From assembly GCA_965206655.1 (NCBI GenBank), contig CBDBKC010000032.1, positions 124,001 to 188,000 of the forward strand: a stretch of DNA of 64,000 nt, given 5' to 3'. This DNA is from JAPPLB01 sp965206655 (GTDB lineage: Bacteria; Acidobacteriota; Terriglobia; Bryobacterales; UBA6623). Made by a program: the position numbers and the translations under genes. Shown in pieces: positions 36,419 to 45,911 of this stretch (position 1 is its first letter; each line of letters begins with the position of its first letter). Under the pieces are notes generated by a model. The model worked only from the letters and a program-made list of their open reading frames with translations, ran no database searches and was not told where the DNA came from.

Positions 36419-36493
36419 TGCGCCGTTGAAGTGGAAGTGTGGGACTACACACCGGCGATACCCAAGGAAGTTGTTTCGCTTGGTTATCATGGA

Positions 36494-37365
36494 GTGGTGT
36501 CGGCGGTTCGATCTTTCGTCTTACTGCTGCTGATCACGGGATTCTTCGCGGCAGCGGCTCAGGATTCGGCTGAAGCGATGCTGAGCCGGGCGATCGAGCT
36601 CTACCGTAAGGGGGAGGTCGACGAGGCCTTTGATCTCGCCAACAAGGCGATCAAGAAGGAGCCAAGGGATCCGACGGGGTACTTTGTGCGCGGCACGGTA
36701 TTCGAATCCAGACAGCAGTATGAGTCGGCGAAGGCTGACTACGACCACGTCGCAAAGACGAGCCCGAACTTGCCACTGGTTTACAGTCGGCGCGGCGGCT
36801 TGTATTTCAAGATGGGACGGATCGAGGATTCGATCGCGGACTTCGACACAGAGATAAGGTTGGACCCGACGAAAGCGAAGAACCACTGGCAGCGAGGGCT
36901 TTCCTACTACTATGCCGGGCGCTATCAGGAGGGCGCTGACCAATTCGAGCTGTCGTTCAAAACCGTGAACCCGAAAGACTACGAGAACGGTATTTGGCAC
37001 TTTCTGTGCCGGGCACGGATCGACGGAGTCGAGAGGGCGCGGGGTCCGTGTTGAACATCGCCGGCGACGAGCGCATACCGATGAAGGATGTATACAACCT
37101 TTACCGAGGCATTGGCACCGCCGAGGATGTGATGCGCGCGACGGAGCGAGGATATCCGAACGCGGCCGAGCTTAAAGACCGCCTCTTCTACGCGCTGTTC
37201 TACGTTGCGGCCTACGAGGAGGTGGCGGGCGACAAGGAGTCAGCGCTGCGCCGGGTTGATCGCGCGGTGTCGAACTTTGAAATTCCTCATTACATGTGGG
37301 ACGTGGCGCGCGTTCATCGGGATCTGCTCCGCACCACACTCGAAGGGGCCGAACGAGAGCAATGA
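36494..37365 (+). pseudogene. Secreted TPR protein, first of two paralogues, frameshifted
   Basis: Starts near GTG 36494/36497 with a signal peptide ending 'AAAQDS', then TPR units ('AIELYRKGEVDEAFDLANKA', 'GRIEDSIADFDTEIRLDP'). At 'IDGVERARG' the frame breaks in a GGGG run (37041-37044). The family sequence resumes as 'SVLNIAGDERIPMKDVYNLY' in the next frame and ends at 37365. Adding one base restores a 290-residue protein aligned end to end with the next gene. Either a recent pseudogene or an assembly indel. Its stop overlaps the next start (ATGA). Confidence 0.8.
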
Positions 37366-38249
37366 TTATGATTTCGATGCGGGAACGGAATTTGGTCCGA
37401 GAGATCAGCGGCAAGGTCGCGGTTCTAGTGGCGATCTGTGTTCTCGCCGGCGTCACGGGAAGTTCCGCGCGGGCTCAAGAGGCGAACGACCTCCTTTTCG
37501 ATGCGCTTACGGCGCGTCGAGAGGGCCGCTACGACGAAGGGATAAGTCTGCTGGATCTCGCGGCCAAGAAGGCGCCGGGCAATTCAACCATCTTCTACGT
37601 GCGGGGAACAATCTACGAGTTGAAGCGGGAGTTTGAGAAGGCGCTCGCGGATCTGAACGAGACGCTCACGATCAGCCCCGACGTTTACGAAGCCTATCAG
37701 CAGCGCGGCATGATTCATTTCAAGCTGGGGAACTTCAAGGAATCGATCGCTGATTTCGACAAAGTGATTGAGATGGAGCCGTCGGTTCTGCCGCAACACT
37801 GGCAGCGCGGAATCGCGCAGTACTACGCGGGCCGCTATGAAGACGGCCGGAAACAGTTTGAAGCCCATCAGGAGTTCAATTCGAGTGACATCGAGAACGG
37901 CGTTTGGCACTTTCTTTGCGTCGCACGGGTCGGTGGGGTGGAGGCGGCACGAGCGTCGATGCTCAACATCTCGGGCGATTCGCGGGTCCCGATGAAAGAA
38001 GTCTATGAGCTTTTTCGCGGGCAGGGCAGCGTTGAAGACGTGATGCGCGTGGCCCGCGAGGCGGACCCTGGGAAGGAGACGAAGAGCAATCAGCTTTTCA
38101 ACGCGCACCTGTATGTCGGCCTCTACTATGAGGCGACGGGCGACAAGGCCACTACTCGAAAGTACATCACGGCCGCGGTGAAGGAATACCCCCAGCCGCA
38201 CTACATGTGGGAAGTGGCCCGCATTCATAGCGAGCTACTTTCGAAATAG
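37362..38249 (+). CDS. Secreted TPR protein, second paralogue
   Basis: A 295-residue protein; ATG 37362 overlaps the stop of the first paralogue (ATG 37377 is an alternative). Signal peptide ends near 'SSARAQ'. At least three TPR units ('ALTARREGRYDEGISLLDLA', 'KREFEKALADLNETL', 'LGNFKESIADFDKVI') precede the shared C-terminal domain 'ENGVWHFLCVARVGGVEAAR', 'ISGDSRVPMKEVYELFRGQG', 'PHYMWEVARIHSELL'. It probably scaffolds protein contacts in the periplasm. The tandem arrangement shows a local duplication. Confidence 0.85.
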   Translation: MIMISMRERNLVREISGKVAVLVAICVLAGVTGSSARAQEANDLLFDALTARREGRYDEGISLLDLAAKKAPGNSTIFYVRGTIYELKREFEKALADLNETLTISPDVYEAYQQRGMIHFKLGNFKESIADFDKVIEMEPSVLPQHWQRGIAQYYAGRYEDGRKQFEAHQEFNSSDIENGVWHFLCVARVGGVEAARASMLNISGDSRVPMKEVYELFRGQGSVEDVMRVAREADPGKETKSNQLFNAHLYVGLYYEATGDKATTRKYITAAVKEYPQPHYMWEVARIHSELLSK

Positions 38250-38258
38250 CCCGGCGGG

Positions 38259-38897
38259 CTATCTGGCGTAGGGTGTGAGCGGAATCTCGAAGTAGAAAAG
38301 TTCTTTACCGGTATTGAGATTGCGGATTCCCGAGACGTAGATATTGGCTCCCGGCACCGGATCGGAGTTCTTTCCCATTTCGTAGTAGAAGAAACCGCTG
38401 GCGGAGCTACGCGGTGCGATGACGGGCGCCTTGAACTCGCGGCCGGTGATTTCAGGTTTCGCCAAGGGGCCCTTCTTGAGCTTGGGCCGCCCGAGTCCGG
38501 GGATCGAAGGGATATAGCGAGGACGCTCTTTGGGTCGAGTACTCGGTTGGTAGAAGGCAAGATCCTCCCCCGACGTGGGTTCGACGCCTTCCCGATCGGA
38601 GGTGATGAAACGAACCTTCAATTGCTCCAAACTGAGCGAATGATCGCTGTCGTTATCGATCACGACGAGCACCGGGAGAAATCCGTATTTGAGGGGTTTG
38701 GCCTTCCCAAAAGCTGCTTTGGCCTCGTTGTCGGTCTGGAATGGTTTTACGGCAACCGTGACGTCGCCTTGTTTTTGGCGAGCCGCGTACTTGTCAGCCG
38801 ACTTGATCTTGAAGACGTCCAGGGCCGTCAAGGGCGCGATGCAAAGGAGCGCTGTCAGGGCGATGGGTGGAACGCGACGCAAAGGGGTTCTTGCCAT
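38259..38897 (-). CDS. Secreted protein of unknown function
   Basis: A 212-residue protein with signal peptide from ATG 38897 ('ALTALLCIAPLTALDVF'); ATG 38921 is possible but would overlap the divergent gene. Body: 'DVTVAVKPFQTDNEAKAAFGK', 'LPVLVVIDNDSDHSLSLEQLKVRF', a Pro-rich stretch, and 'SGFFYYEMGKNSDPVPGANIYVSGIRN'. It reads as an immunoglobulin-like or beta-rich secreted protein. I do not recognise the family. It starts 17 bp from the divergent waaA-lpxK gene. Confidence 0.7.
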   Translation of the reverse strand: MARTPLRRVPPIALTALLCIAPLTALDVFKIKSADKYAARQKQGDVTVAVKPFQTDNEAKAAFGKAKPLKYGFLPVLVVIDNDSDHSLSLEQLKVRFITSDREGVEPTSGEDLAFYQPSTRPKERPRYIPSIPGLGRPKLKKGPLAKPEITGREFKAPVIAPRSSASGFFYYEMGKNSDPVPGANIYVSGIRNLNTGKELFYFEIPLTPYAR

Positions 38898-38914
38898 AAT
38901 GGGATGAGTCTCGG

Positions 38915-41344
38915 TTGACATATTTGGCCTACAATCTGCTGGCGGCTCTAGCGGCGATTGTTGCCGTTCCCTACGATTTGATACGCGGTCTCAGGCGCGG
39001 AAGGCCGTGGAGCAGCCTGCCTGAGCGGCTCGGTTTCCTTCCTCACCTATTTCAACAGACTTCCTCTGACGCCGTCTGGTTACATGCGGTGTCAGTCGGG
39101 GAGATCGTTTCGTGCGAACGGCTGGTTCGGGAGTGGAAGCGGCGTTTCCCCGCCATACCCTTCTTCGTATCGACGGGGACGGCCACCGGGCAGGCTCTCG
39201 CTCGCGAGAAGCTGGGTGACGTGGCGGCCGGCGTGTTCTACGCCCCGCTGGACCTGCCGTTCGCGGTGCGGAGGGTGTTGGATACGATTCGGCCACGATT
39301 GGTGATTGTGGCGGAGACGGAGATCTGGCCCAATTTGTATCGGCAGGTGAAGCAGGCCGGTGCGGGCCTTCTTGTCGTGAACGGCCGGATTTCGGACCGT
39401 GCTTTTCCCAGTTATCGGCGGTTTGGATTTGCATTTCGGAGCGTGCTGCGGCACGTGGACCTGCTATTAGCGCAGTCGGACCAGGATCGGGAGCGCTTGG
39501 TTGCGATGGGGGCGGTCGCCGCGAAGGTAGCGGTTGGAGGAAATCTCAAATATGACTTTGAACCCGGCGCCGCCGCTTTACCAGAGGACCTACGAAGTTT
39601 CGTGTCCGGGCCGCCCGCCCGGCCGGTTGTGATTGCGGGCAGTACGCGAGAGGGTGAGGAAGCGCTCGTCGTGCAGGCGTTCCGCGAGGTAACGGATGTG
39701 TTCGGGAATGCTTTGTTGGTCGTGGCGCCGAGACATCCGCAAAGGTTTGATGAGGTGGCGGGGGAACTCGCGGGCTCGGGGTTTCCCGTCGTGCGGCGTT
39801 CGGCTGTACGGGCGGACTCGCGGATCGATGGTCCGGGGATCTTGCTGCTGGACTCATTAGGAGAGTTGTCGGGCCTTTATTCTCACGCCGATGTCGTGTT
39901 TGTCGGGGGCTCGCTGAACGGCTGGGGGGGGCACAATGTGCTGGAGCCGGCCTTGTCGGGGCGTCCGGTGGTTGTTGGTCCGACGATGCAGAACTTCGCC
40001 GAGATTGCATCGACTTTATTGGCCGAACAGGGGATGATTCAGGTCGCCGGCACGAACGAGTTGGGATCAGCCCTCGTGGACTTGCTGCGAGATAAGGATC
40101 AAGCGGCTGTCTTGGGGGAAAGAGGTCGTAACGTAGCCGAGAAGCATCGCGGTGCGACACAGCGTGCGATGACGGCGGCTGTTCGGCTTTACGGCGATGC
40201 GCTTCCGGTGACGGTTCCTAGTTGGGGGCGGCGTGTACTGCTGGGCGGTCCGGCACTGATTTGGGGCGCTGTGGCGCGACGACGGGCGGACGGCGCCGGC
40301 TCCGGACGGCGCCTGAAGACGTTCACGCTGTGCGTGGGCAATCTCACGGCCGGCGGAGAGGGCAAGACGCCGACAGTGGCGTGGCTCGTGGAGCAGCTCT
40401 GGGCGCGAGGGTATCGGCCCGCGGTGCTGACCCGTGGGTATCAGCGGGACGCGGGATCACGGTCGATGATCGTTGAACCCGGCGTTGAGCCCGCCGTGGC
40501 GGAGGTCGGTGATGAAGCGTATCTGCTGTGGCGGCGGTTTCGCGATCGGGGGATGCGGGTCCCGATTGGGGTCGGCGCGGATCGCCATCAGGCGGGCACT
40601 GAGTTGGAGGCCCGGTTTCCGGTCGATGTGATCGTGCTGGACGATGGATATCAGCATTTTGCTCTGGAGCGGGATTTCGATCTGTTGATTGTCGACGCGA
40701 GCCGGCCTCTCGGGGGCGGACGGCTTCTTCCGCTCGGTTTGCTGCGGGAGCCGGTCTCGGGCGCGTCGCGCGCGGGGGCGGTTCTTCTCACTAAGACGCA
40801 GCAAGGATTGAGCTACGACGGAATTCAGAAGGAGTTGCGCCGCTGGAATCCGGTCGCTCCGATCCATCGGGCTCGAACGAAGGTCGTGAGTTTCGTGGAC
40901 GCGGCCGATGGCGAAGAGCTGGAGGCGGGTCCGTTGACCGAGGAATCGTGCATTGGATTTTGCGGATTGGGAAGCCCAGATTCGTTTTGGCGCTCGCTGG
41001 ACGGGGCAGGTATAAGCGTGCGAGATAAGATCGAGTTTGCCGACCATCACCCGTACTCCGCACGGGACGTCCGCCGCATAAGCGAAGCGGCTCGCCGGGC
41101 CGGCGCTCAAGCGATCTTGACGACGGAAAAGGATCTTATGAACTTGAGGCAGCCGGCGGGCGATTCGGCAAGCGTAGCCGATCTGTTCGCACCGCTGCGG
41201 CTGTTCTGGTTGCGAATCGAGCAAAAGGTGGATTCGGATCTGCTGAAGTTCATCGCCGATGCTCTTCCGAAACGGGTGGAGACCGGGCGGGACTCAGTTG
41301 CTGTCGGCGAGATCAACGCCAACCCGGTTCGGCACGCTCGGTAG
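38915..41344 (+). CDS. waaA-lpxK: Fusion: Kdo transferase (WaaA) + tetraacyldisaccharide 4'-kinase (LpxK)
   Basis: An 809-residue single frame from TTG 38915. Residues 1-430 are WaaA: membrane anchor, 'WLHAVSVGE' (catalytic-type Glu about 63), 'ETEIWPN', 'NGRISDRAF', 'GGSLNGWGGHNVLEPAL'. Residues about 440-790 are LpxK: P-loop 'GNLTAGGEGKTPTVAWL' (475-490), 'AVLTRGYQRD', 'VIVLDDGYQHFALERDFDLL', 'FCGLGSPDSFW', 'FADHHPYSARD', 'TTEKD'. Together they phosphorylate the lipid A precursor and add Kdo at the inner membrane. I see no stop, frameshift or start signal between the halves. waaF follows 30 bp downstream. Confidence 0.93.
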   Translation: MTYLAYNLLAALAAIVAVPYDLIRGLRRGRPWSSLPERLGFLPHLFQQTSSDAVWLHAVSVGEIVSCERLVREWKRRFPAIPFFVSTGTATGQALAREKLGDVAAGVFYAPLDLPFAVRRVLDTIRPRLVIVAETEIWPNLYRQVKQAGAGLLVVNGRISDRAFPSYRRFGFAFRSVLRHVDLLLAQSDQDRERLVAMGAVAAKVAVGGNLKYDFEPGAAALPEDLRSFVSGPPARPVVIAGSTREGEEALVVQAFREVTDVFGNALLVVAPRHPQRFDEVAGELAGSGFPVVRRSAVRADSRIDGPGILLLDSLGELSGLYSHADVVFVGGSLNGWGGHNVLEPALSGRPVVVGPTMQNFAEIASTLLAEQGMIQVAGTNELGSALVDLLRDKDQAAVLGERGRNVAEKHRGATQRAMTAAVRLYGDALPVTVPSWGRRVLLGGPALIWGAVARRRADGAGSGRRLKTFTLCVGNLTAGGEGKTPTVAWLVEQLWARGYRPAVLTRGYQRDAGSRSMIVEPGVEPAVAEVGDEAYLLWRRFRDRGMRVPIGVGADRHQAGTELEARFPVDVIVLDDGYQHFALERDFDLLIVDASRPLGGGRLLPLGLLREPVSGASRAGAVLLTKTQQGLSYDGIQKELRRWNPVAPIHRARTKVVSFVDAADGEELEAGPLTEESCIGFCGLGSPDSFWRSLDGAGISVRDKIEFADHHPYSARDVRRISEAARRAGAQAILTTEKDLMNLRQPAGDSASVADLFAPLRLFWLRIEQKVDSDLLKFIADALPKRVETGRDSVAVGEINANPVRHAR

Positions 41345-41374
41345 GGTCGCGTACCATCTGTTCTTCTTCGATCT

Positions 41375-42412
41375 ATGAAATTGCTTGTTCGCGCTACGAA
41401 TTGGTTGGGTGACGCGGTGATGTCGTTGCCGGCGTTGCGGGAGATTCGGCGTGTCCACGCGGGATGGGAGATCGTGTTGCTGGCGCGCCCTTGGGTCGAG
41501 GATCTTTATGGCCGCGAGGGGATCTGTGATCGGACGATCCCCTATGAAAACACCGGCCGCCATGCCGGGGCGTTGGGGCGATGGAGGCTTTCGCGGGAGT
41601 TGCGACCGGAGGGTTTTGACCGCGCCATCATGTTGCCCAATTCGCTCGATTCCGCGCTGGTGCCTTGGTTGGCAGGTATTCCTGAGCGAATCGGATACGC
41701 GCGAGATCGGCGTGGCTTTCTGCTGACGACCGCTCCCGCGGCGCCTGAAAACGGGGCAATCCCGGCTCACCAGCGCTACTACTATCTGGAGATGCTGCGG
41801 CGAGCGGGCCTGGTGGAAGAGATTGCCGAGTGTCCGGAGATTCGGTTGAGGTGTTCGGAGCAAGCAGCGGAGGCGGGAAGGGAGTATTGGTCGGGGAAGG
41901 GCGAGCACGGTACACGCTGGGTTGGGGTCAGCCCCGGGGCGGCCAATAGCCGGGCAAAGCAATGGGCGCCGGAGCGGTTCGCGGACGCCGCTACGCAGGT
42001 CGCGCGGGAACTGGGTGCCAAGATTGTCGTTTTCGGGTCCGGTGGCGAGGTGAAATTGGCCCGCTCGATCGTGGAACGAGTCTCGGTTCCATCTCACAAC
42101 TTGGCCGGTCAAACAACGTTGCGTGAATTCATCGATCTGACGGCGTGCTGTGATGTGTTTCTGACAAATGATTCAGGTGGCATGCATGTAGCCGGGGCGC
42201 TAGGAGTGCCTACTATTGTCGTTTTCGGGCCGACCGACGAAGTGGCCACCGGGCCGGCGAGTTCGTCGGCGCGGGTGGTTCGAGAGCCGGTGGATTGCAG
42301 CCCTTGCTTACTCAAGATGTGTCCGATCGACCACCGCTGCATGGAACGCGTGACGGCGTCCCGGGTTGCGTCGGAAGCGCTGGAATTTATTCAAGACAGG
42401 GCCGGTGAGTGA
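41375..42412 (+). CDS. waaF: ADP-heptose--LPS heptosyltransferase II (GT9)
   Basis: A 345-residue GT-B glycosyltransferase. 'MKLLVRATNWLGDAVMSLPALREI' is the classical WaaF start, with 'LPNSLDSALVPWLAGIPERIGY', 'SPGAANSRAKQWAPERFADAA', 'AGQTTLREFIDLTACCDVFLTNDSGGMHVAGALGVPTIVVFGPTD' and the Cys-rich tail 'CSPCLLKMCPIDHRCMERV'. It adds a heptose to the inner core of lipopolysaccharide in the cytoplasm. It follows waaA-lpxK, probably on one transcript. Confidence 0.94.
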   Translation: MKLLVRATNWLGDAVMSLPALREIRRVHAGWEIVLLARPWVEDLYGREGICDRTIPYENTGRHAGALGRWRLSRELRPEGFDRAIMLPNSLDSALVPWLAGIPERIGYARDRRGFLLTTAPAAPENGAIPAHQRYYYLEMLRRAGLVEEIAECPEIRLRCSEQAAEAGREYWSGKGEHGTRWVGVSPGAANSRAKQWAPERFADAATQVARELGAKIVVFGSGGEVKLARSIVERVSVPSHNLAGQTTLREFIDLTACCDVFLTNDSGGMHVAGALGVPTIVVFGPTDEVATGPASSSARVVREPVDCSPCLLKMCPIDHRCMERVTASRVASEALEFIQDRAGE

Positions 42413-42919
42413 TAGACTGGCGCTCGGGAGGTTTCGTCATGCGAACGCTGTGTTTTCTTCTGTTGAGTGGGTCGTTTCTGCTTGGTGAGGCGGCCGACAG
42501 CATACCCACGATGGCGGGCGAGTTGGTGGTTACACCTGTCCGCCACGGAACGGTTCTTCTTGAGTTCGCCGGCAAGGCATGGTACGTCGACCCGTGGAGT
42601 CAGGCGGATTTGTCTGCTCTGCCCAAAGCCGATGTGATTCTTATTACCGACATTCATGGCGACCACATGGATCCGAAGGCGATTGCGGCGATTCGAAAGG
42701 ATGACACCCGGATTGTGGCGCCGGCCGCTGTCGCGAAGACCGTTAGCGGGGCGAAAGTCTTGGCGAACGGCGAGACAACACTGCTGGATGGGGTGTCGAT
42801 TGAGGCGATCCCGATGTACAACTTGAAGCGTGGACCCGAACCCGGCAAGCTGTTTCATGACAAGGGACGCGGCAATGGTTACGTCTTGACGATGGGTGGG
42901 AAGAGGATCTACTTCTCAG

Positions 42920-44585
42920 CCCGGATTCCCACTTTAGTTTCGATTCTGCTAACCATCGGGTGGCCTCGGACGCCTTTGTTTATGCGGGTTGGAAAGCACT
43001 CAAGGCGCTGAGGAGATCAACACCCAATGGGTGAAAAAGAAAACAAACCGTTCCAGCTAAGCTTCAACGGCTTATTGAAAGTCGATTTCCAAGGATCGCG
43101 TGTCACTTCCGACGGCGGGCTGATCCTGGTCCGCGAGCTGGACGAGCGACTCGGACTCGGGAAGCTGATCGACGAACACCTCAGTGACCCACGGCAAGGC
43201 TTGAACAAGAAGTTCCCGCTGGCCGATCTGCTGCGGCAGTCAGTCTACTCTCGGCTGGCAGGCTACGAGGACCTCAATGACGCCGTCCGAGTGTCGGCTG
43301 ACCCGACGTTTCGCTTGATCGGCTCGAAGAGGAACTGGGATCGCGGCGGGGCACTGACCTCGCGACTGCAGAGCTTCGAGACGGAGATGCTGGCGAGCGA
43401 GGAGAACTTGCTGGGGCTGATGGCTGTGAACCGCGAGCTGGTGGCGCAAGCCGAGACGCAAGACGACTCCGAGCGCGTCGTGCTCGACATGGATTCGACC
43501 GAAAGCCCTGTCCACGGCCAGCAAGAGGGCAGCGCCTACAACGGCCATTTCGAGTCGGTCTGCTACCACCCGCTGTTGTTGTTCAACCAGCATGGGGATT
43601 GCCTGGCGGCGAAGCTGCGTCCAGGCAACGTGCACAGCGCTGAGGACTGGAAGGAGTTGCTGCTGCCCGAGATCAAGCGCCAACAGGCTGTGGGCAAACA
43701 GGTCACCTTCCGGGGCGATGCGGCCTTTGCCAAGCCGGAGATTTATGAGTTTTCGGAGGAACGCGGAGTGCAGTACGCCATTCGCATTCCGGCCAACAAG
43801 AGCTTGGAATTGGCGATCGAAGACATCTTGTTTCGCCCGCCGGGCAGGCCGGGTCGCAAGCCCTTGGTGCGCTACAAGAGCTTCCGCTATCAGGCGGAGA
43901 GTTGGTCCAAGCCGCGACGCATCGTGGCCAAGGTCGAGCATCATCTCGGTGAGCTGTTCCCGCGGGTCGGATTTATCGTGACCAACATGAGCTTGCCAAG
44001 CCGGTCGGTGGTGCGCTTCTACAACAAGCGCGGCACGGCCGAGCAATGGATTAAAGAAGGCAAACAGGCCACGCACTGGACGCGGCTTTCGTGCCATCGC
44101 TTTCGGGCCAACGAAGTGCGACTGCAACTCAGCGTGCTGGCCTACAACCTGGGCAACTTGTGGCGGCGGCTCGGACTGCCGAACAGGATCAAGAGTTGGT
44201 CGCTCACGAGCTTGCAGCAGCGGCTGATGAAGACCGGCGGCCGGCTGGTCAAGCACGCGCGCTACTACTGGTTGCTGCTGGCCGAGGGGCATCTGAACCG
44301 GCGGCTGTTCGGTGACATGCTGCACAGGATCTGGGCGCTGCCGCTGCCGAGCGGGTAGCGTTACCTGGACGAGGATCAACAGTTTTTAGCTCCGAAAAGG
44401 CTTCGCAGGGAGCAGTGTCGGCCGGTGTGCCGTTCAGCCCGCTCCATCAACGTCTGTGAGCGGACGGACGGGCTTTGGGGCCTGCCGCCGGAGGTGATGT
44501 GCAGGGTTCAGCGCGGAAAGACGTGGTCTTCGGGGCAGCGCGGGTGTATACTTTCACCGTGCCAGGGCCAAAATGGAAATCCTGG
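42920..44585. mobile_element. Intact IS1380-family insertion sequence
   Basis: A 1,666-bp element with imperfect inverted ends (CCCGGATTCCCACTTTAG at 42920, and its relative CCAGGATTTCCATTTTGG read inward from 44585). It is flanked by the 5-bp duplication CTCAG (42915-42919 and 44586-44590). It disrupts the MBL-fold gene. One transposase gene, plus strand, is intact. Size, ends and duplication length fit IS1380. Confidence 0.93.
43027..44358 (+). CDS. IS1380-family transposase
   Basis: A 443-residue transposase with 'RVTSDGGLILVRELDERLGL', the DDE residues in 'VVLDMDSTESPVHG', 'VTFRGDAAFAKPEIY' and 'YNKRGTAEQWIKEGK', all hallmark IS1380 motifs. The frame is intact and fills the element, so it may still move. 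Confidence 0.95.
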   Translation: MGEKENKPFQLSFNGLLKVDFQGSRVTSDGGLILVRELDERLGLGKLIDEHLSDPRQGLNKKFPLADLLRQSVYSRLAGYEDLNDAVRVSADPTFRLIGSKRNWDRGGALTSRLQSFETEMLASEENLLGLMAVNRELVAQAETQDDSERVVLDMDSTESPVHGQQEGSAYNGHFESVCYHPLLLFNQHGDCLAAKLRPGNVHSAEDWKELLLPEIKRQQAVGKQVTFRGDAAFAKPEIYEFSEERGVQYAIRIPANKSLELAIEDILFRPPGRPGRKPLVRYKSFRYQAESWSKPRRIVAKVEHHLGELFPRVGFIVTNMSLPSRSVVRFYNKRGTAEQWIKEGKQATHWTRLSCHRFRANEVRLQLSVLAYNLGNLWRRLGLPNRIKSWSLTSLQQRLMKTGGRLVKHARYYWLLLAEGHLNRRLFGDMLHRIWALPLPSG

Positions 44586-44856
44586 CTCAGGCGATACGGA
44601 AGGCGTAGCGGAGATGCGGGCTTTGCAAGATATTGACATTGCATTTGTCTGCATGAACCTGCCTTACACGATGCCTCCGGACGAGGCGGCGGAGGCTGTC
44701 AAAGCTTTCAAGCCGCGGGTGGTCTATCCATACCACTATCGGGGTTCCGATCTGAATGTATTCGCGGCGGGTCTGGAAGGGCAGGGAATTGAAGTCCGAA
44801 TGCGGGAGTGGTACTGAAGGCGCGGTTCGCCTGAATGAGTCTTTGGAGCGATCGGC

Positions 44857-45783
44857 TTATTCACCTCTCAATAGGTTCCTCAATTTTTTGGCGGGCCAAG
44901 CCAATGCCTGGGCCAGCCGGAACGTGGACGAGCCGAGAGTCTTAAGGTAGGTTCGGGCGAACTCTTTTTCCCGGCCGTAGAGGTATCGGATCTGCTGGTC
45001 CCGGCGCTCGAACAAATCGTCAATCGCCTGCACGTCGGCGGCCTGCATCTCGTACCCGGGCTTGATGTGTTCGGGGCGCTTGCGTTGAGCGTAGACCGTG
45101 GCATGTGAGGGTGCTGTCTCATCTGGAGGGCGTTGCTTGCTGTAGAAATAGACGGCGATCGATTTTCGAGACACTGAATCCAGCGCCGGTGGGGGATCAA
45201 TCGTTCGGAAACCGTGCCATGAGTACTCGCTTGTTTCAAACAATATGCAGTGATTCGGGTAGGGCACGATCGATGTGCATTGGTCGTCTTGCGACCAGGG
45301 GTTGCTATGAAAGTCGAGACATCCGCCCCACGATGAGTCCCATTCAGGATGGACGAAGAGGATGAGGTTCAACCGGCGGTGCCAGCCGGAGGTCGGATGG
45401 TAGTTGAAATCGACATGGGGGTCGAGCTGATTGCCAGAGAGATTTTCGTGCGTGCCGCCGCCGATGTAGTGAGGGTCGTAGAGCAAATTGGGAATGTCAG
45501 TGATACCGGTGATCAACGACAGGAATTCGCGGGAGCGAAGGAGGGCGTCGAGACGCCGATACGCGGGTCCGAGGCCGGGCAGATCGTGCCGGCCGGCCTT
45601 GCGGCCTACCTCCCCGAACTCATTTGTCGCGTAACGGGCCTCGAACGGCGGAAACTCGCGGGCGAGATCTTCGAGGGCCGGGACTCGCAAAAACGGCTCC
45701 ATGACGACGTGCCGGAAGGGCTGAGCGTTGACAAACGTCTCTCGGAGGCCGTCCGCACAGGTTTCGATCCGCTCATCGAGCAT
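44857..45783 (-). CDS. 2-oxoglutarate/Fe(II) oxygenase
   Basis: A 308-residue dioxygenase of the double-stranded beta-helix type. Iron ligands: 'DPHVDFNYHP' (His123, Asp125) and 'YSWHGF' (His190); 2OG-binding Arg in 'SRKSIAVYFYS' (about 206). Family members hydroxylate proteins, lipids or sugars. ATG 45783 lacks a nearby ribosome site, whereas AAGGAGA (45806-45812) sits 5 nt before an in-frame CTG at 45801, a possible non-standard start adding six residues. It is convergent with the disrupted MBL gene. Confidence 0.82.
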   Translation of the reverse strand: MLDERIETCADGLRETFVNAQPFRHVVMEPFLRVPALEDLAREFPPFEARYATNEFGEVGRKAGRHDLPGLGPAYRRLDALLRSREFLSLITGITDIPNLLYDPHYIGGGTHENLSGNQLDPHVDFNYHPTSGWHRRLNLILFVHPEWDSSWGGCLDFHSNPWSQDDQCTSIVPYPNHCILFETSEYSWHGFRTIDPPPALDSVSRKSIAVYFYSKQRPPDETAPSHATVYAQRKRPEHIKPGYEMQAADVQAIDDLFERRDQQIRYLYGREKEFARTYLKTLGSSTFRLAQALAWPAKKLRNLLRGE

Positions 45784-45911
45784 TTGAAGTGGGCGCGTCA
45801 GTGTGTCTCCTTAGGAAGTTGAACCCCAACATAGTAGCTTGTCTGAAATCCGCGAGACTGGAGTGTTTTCGCCCGGTTCGCATTCTTACTCGGCGCTTCT
45901 TACACTGAGAC

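Larger units (their letters stand above)
42439..44817 (+). pseudogene. Exported MBL-fold hydrolase interrupted by an IS1380-family element
   Basis: The 5' part (42439-42919) starts at ATG with GGGAGG upstream and a signal peptide, and has 'VILITDIHGDHMDPKAI' (the metal-binding HxxxHxD type motif as H-G-D-H). The 3' part (44591-44817) has 'GDTEGVAEM' and 'RVVYPYHYRGSDLNVF'. Joining them with one copy of the CTCAG target duplication restores a continuous frame of 235 residues ('RIYFSGDTEGV'). The IS in between makes the allele non-functional. It overlaps nothing, and it followed waaF by 26 bp. Confidence 0.92.

Noticed and set aside
40457..41224. 255-codon minus-strand frame over the LpxK half
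   Set aside because: Antisense to LpxK motifs; no independent support.
43240..44379. 379-codon minus-strand frame over the IS1380 transposase
   Set aside because: Entirely antisense to the transposase with its DDE motifs; no likeness of its own.
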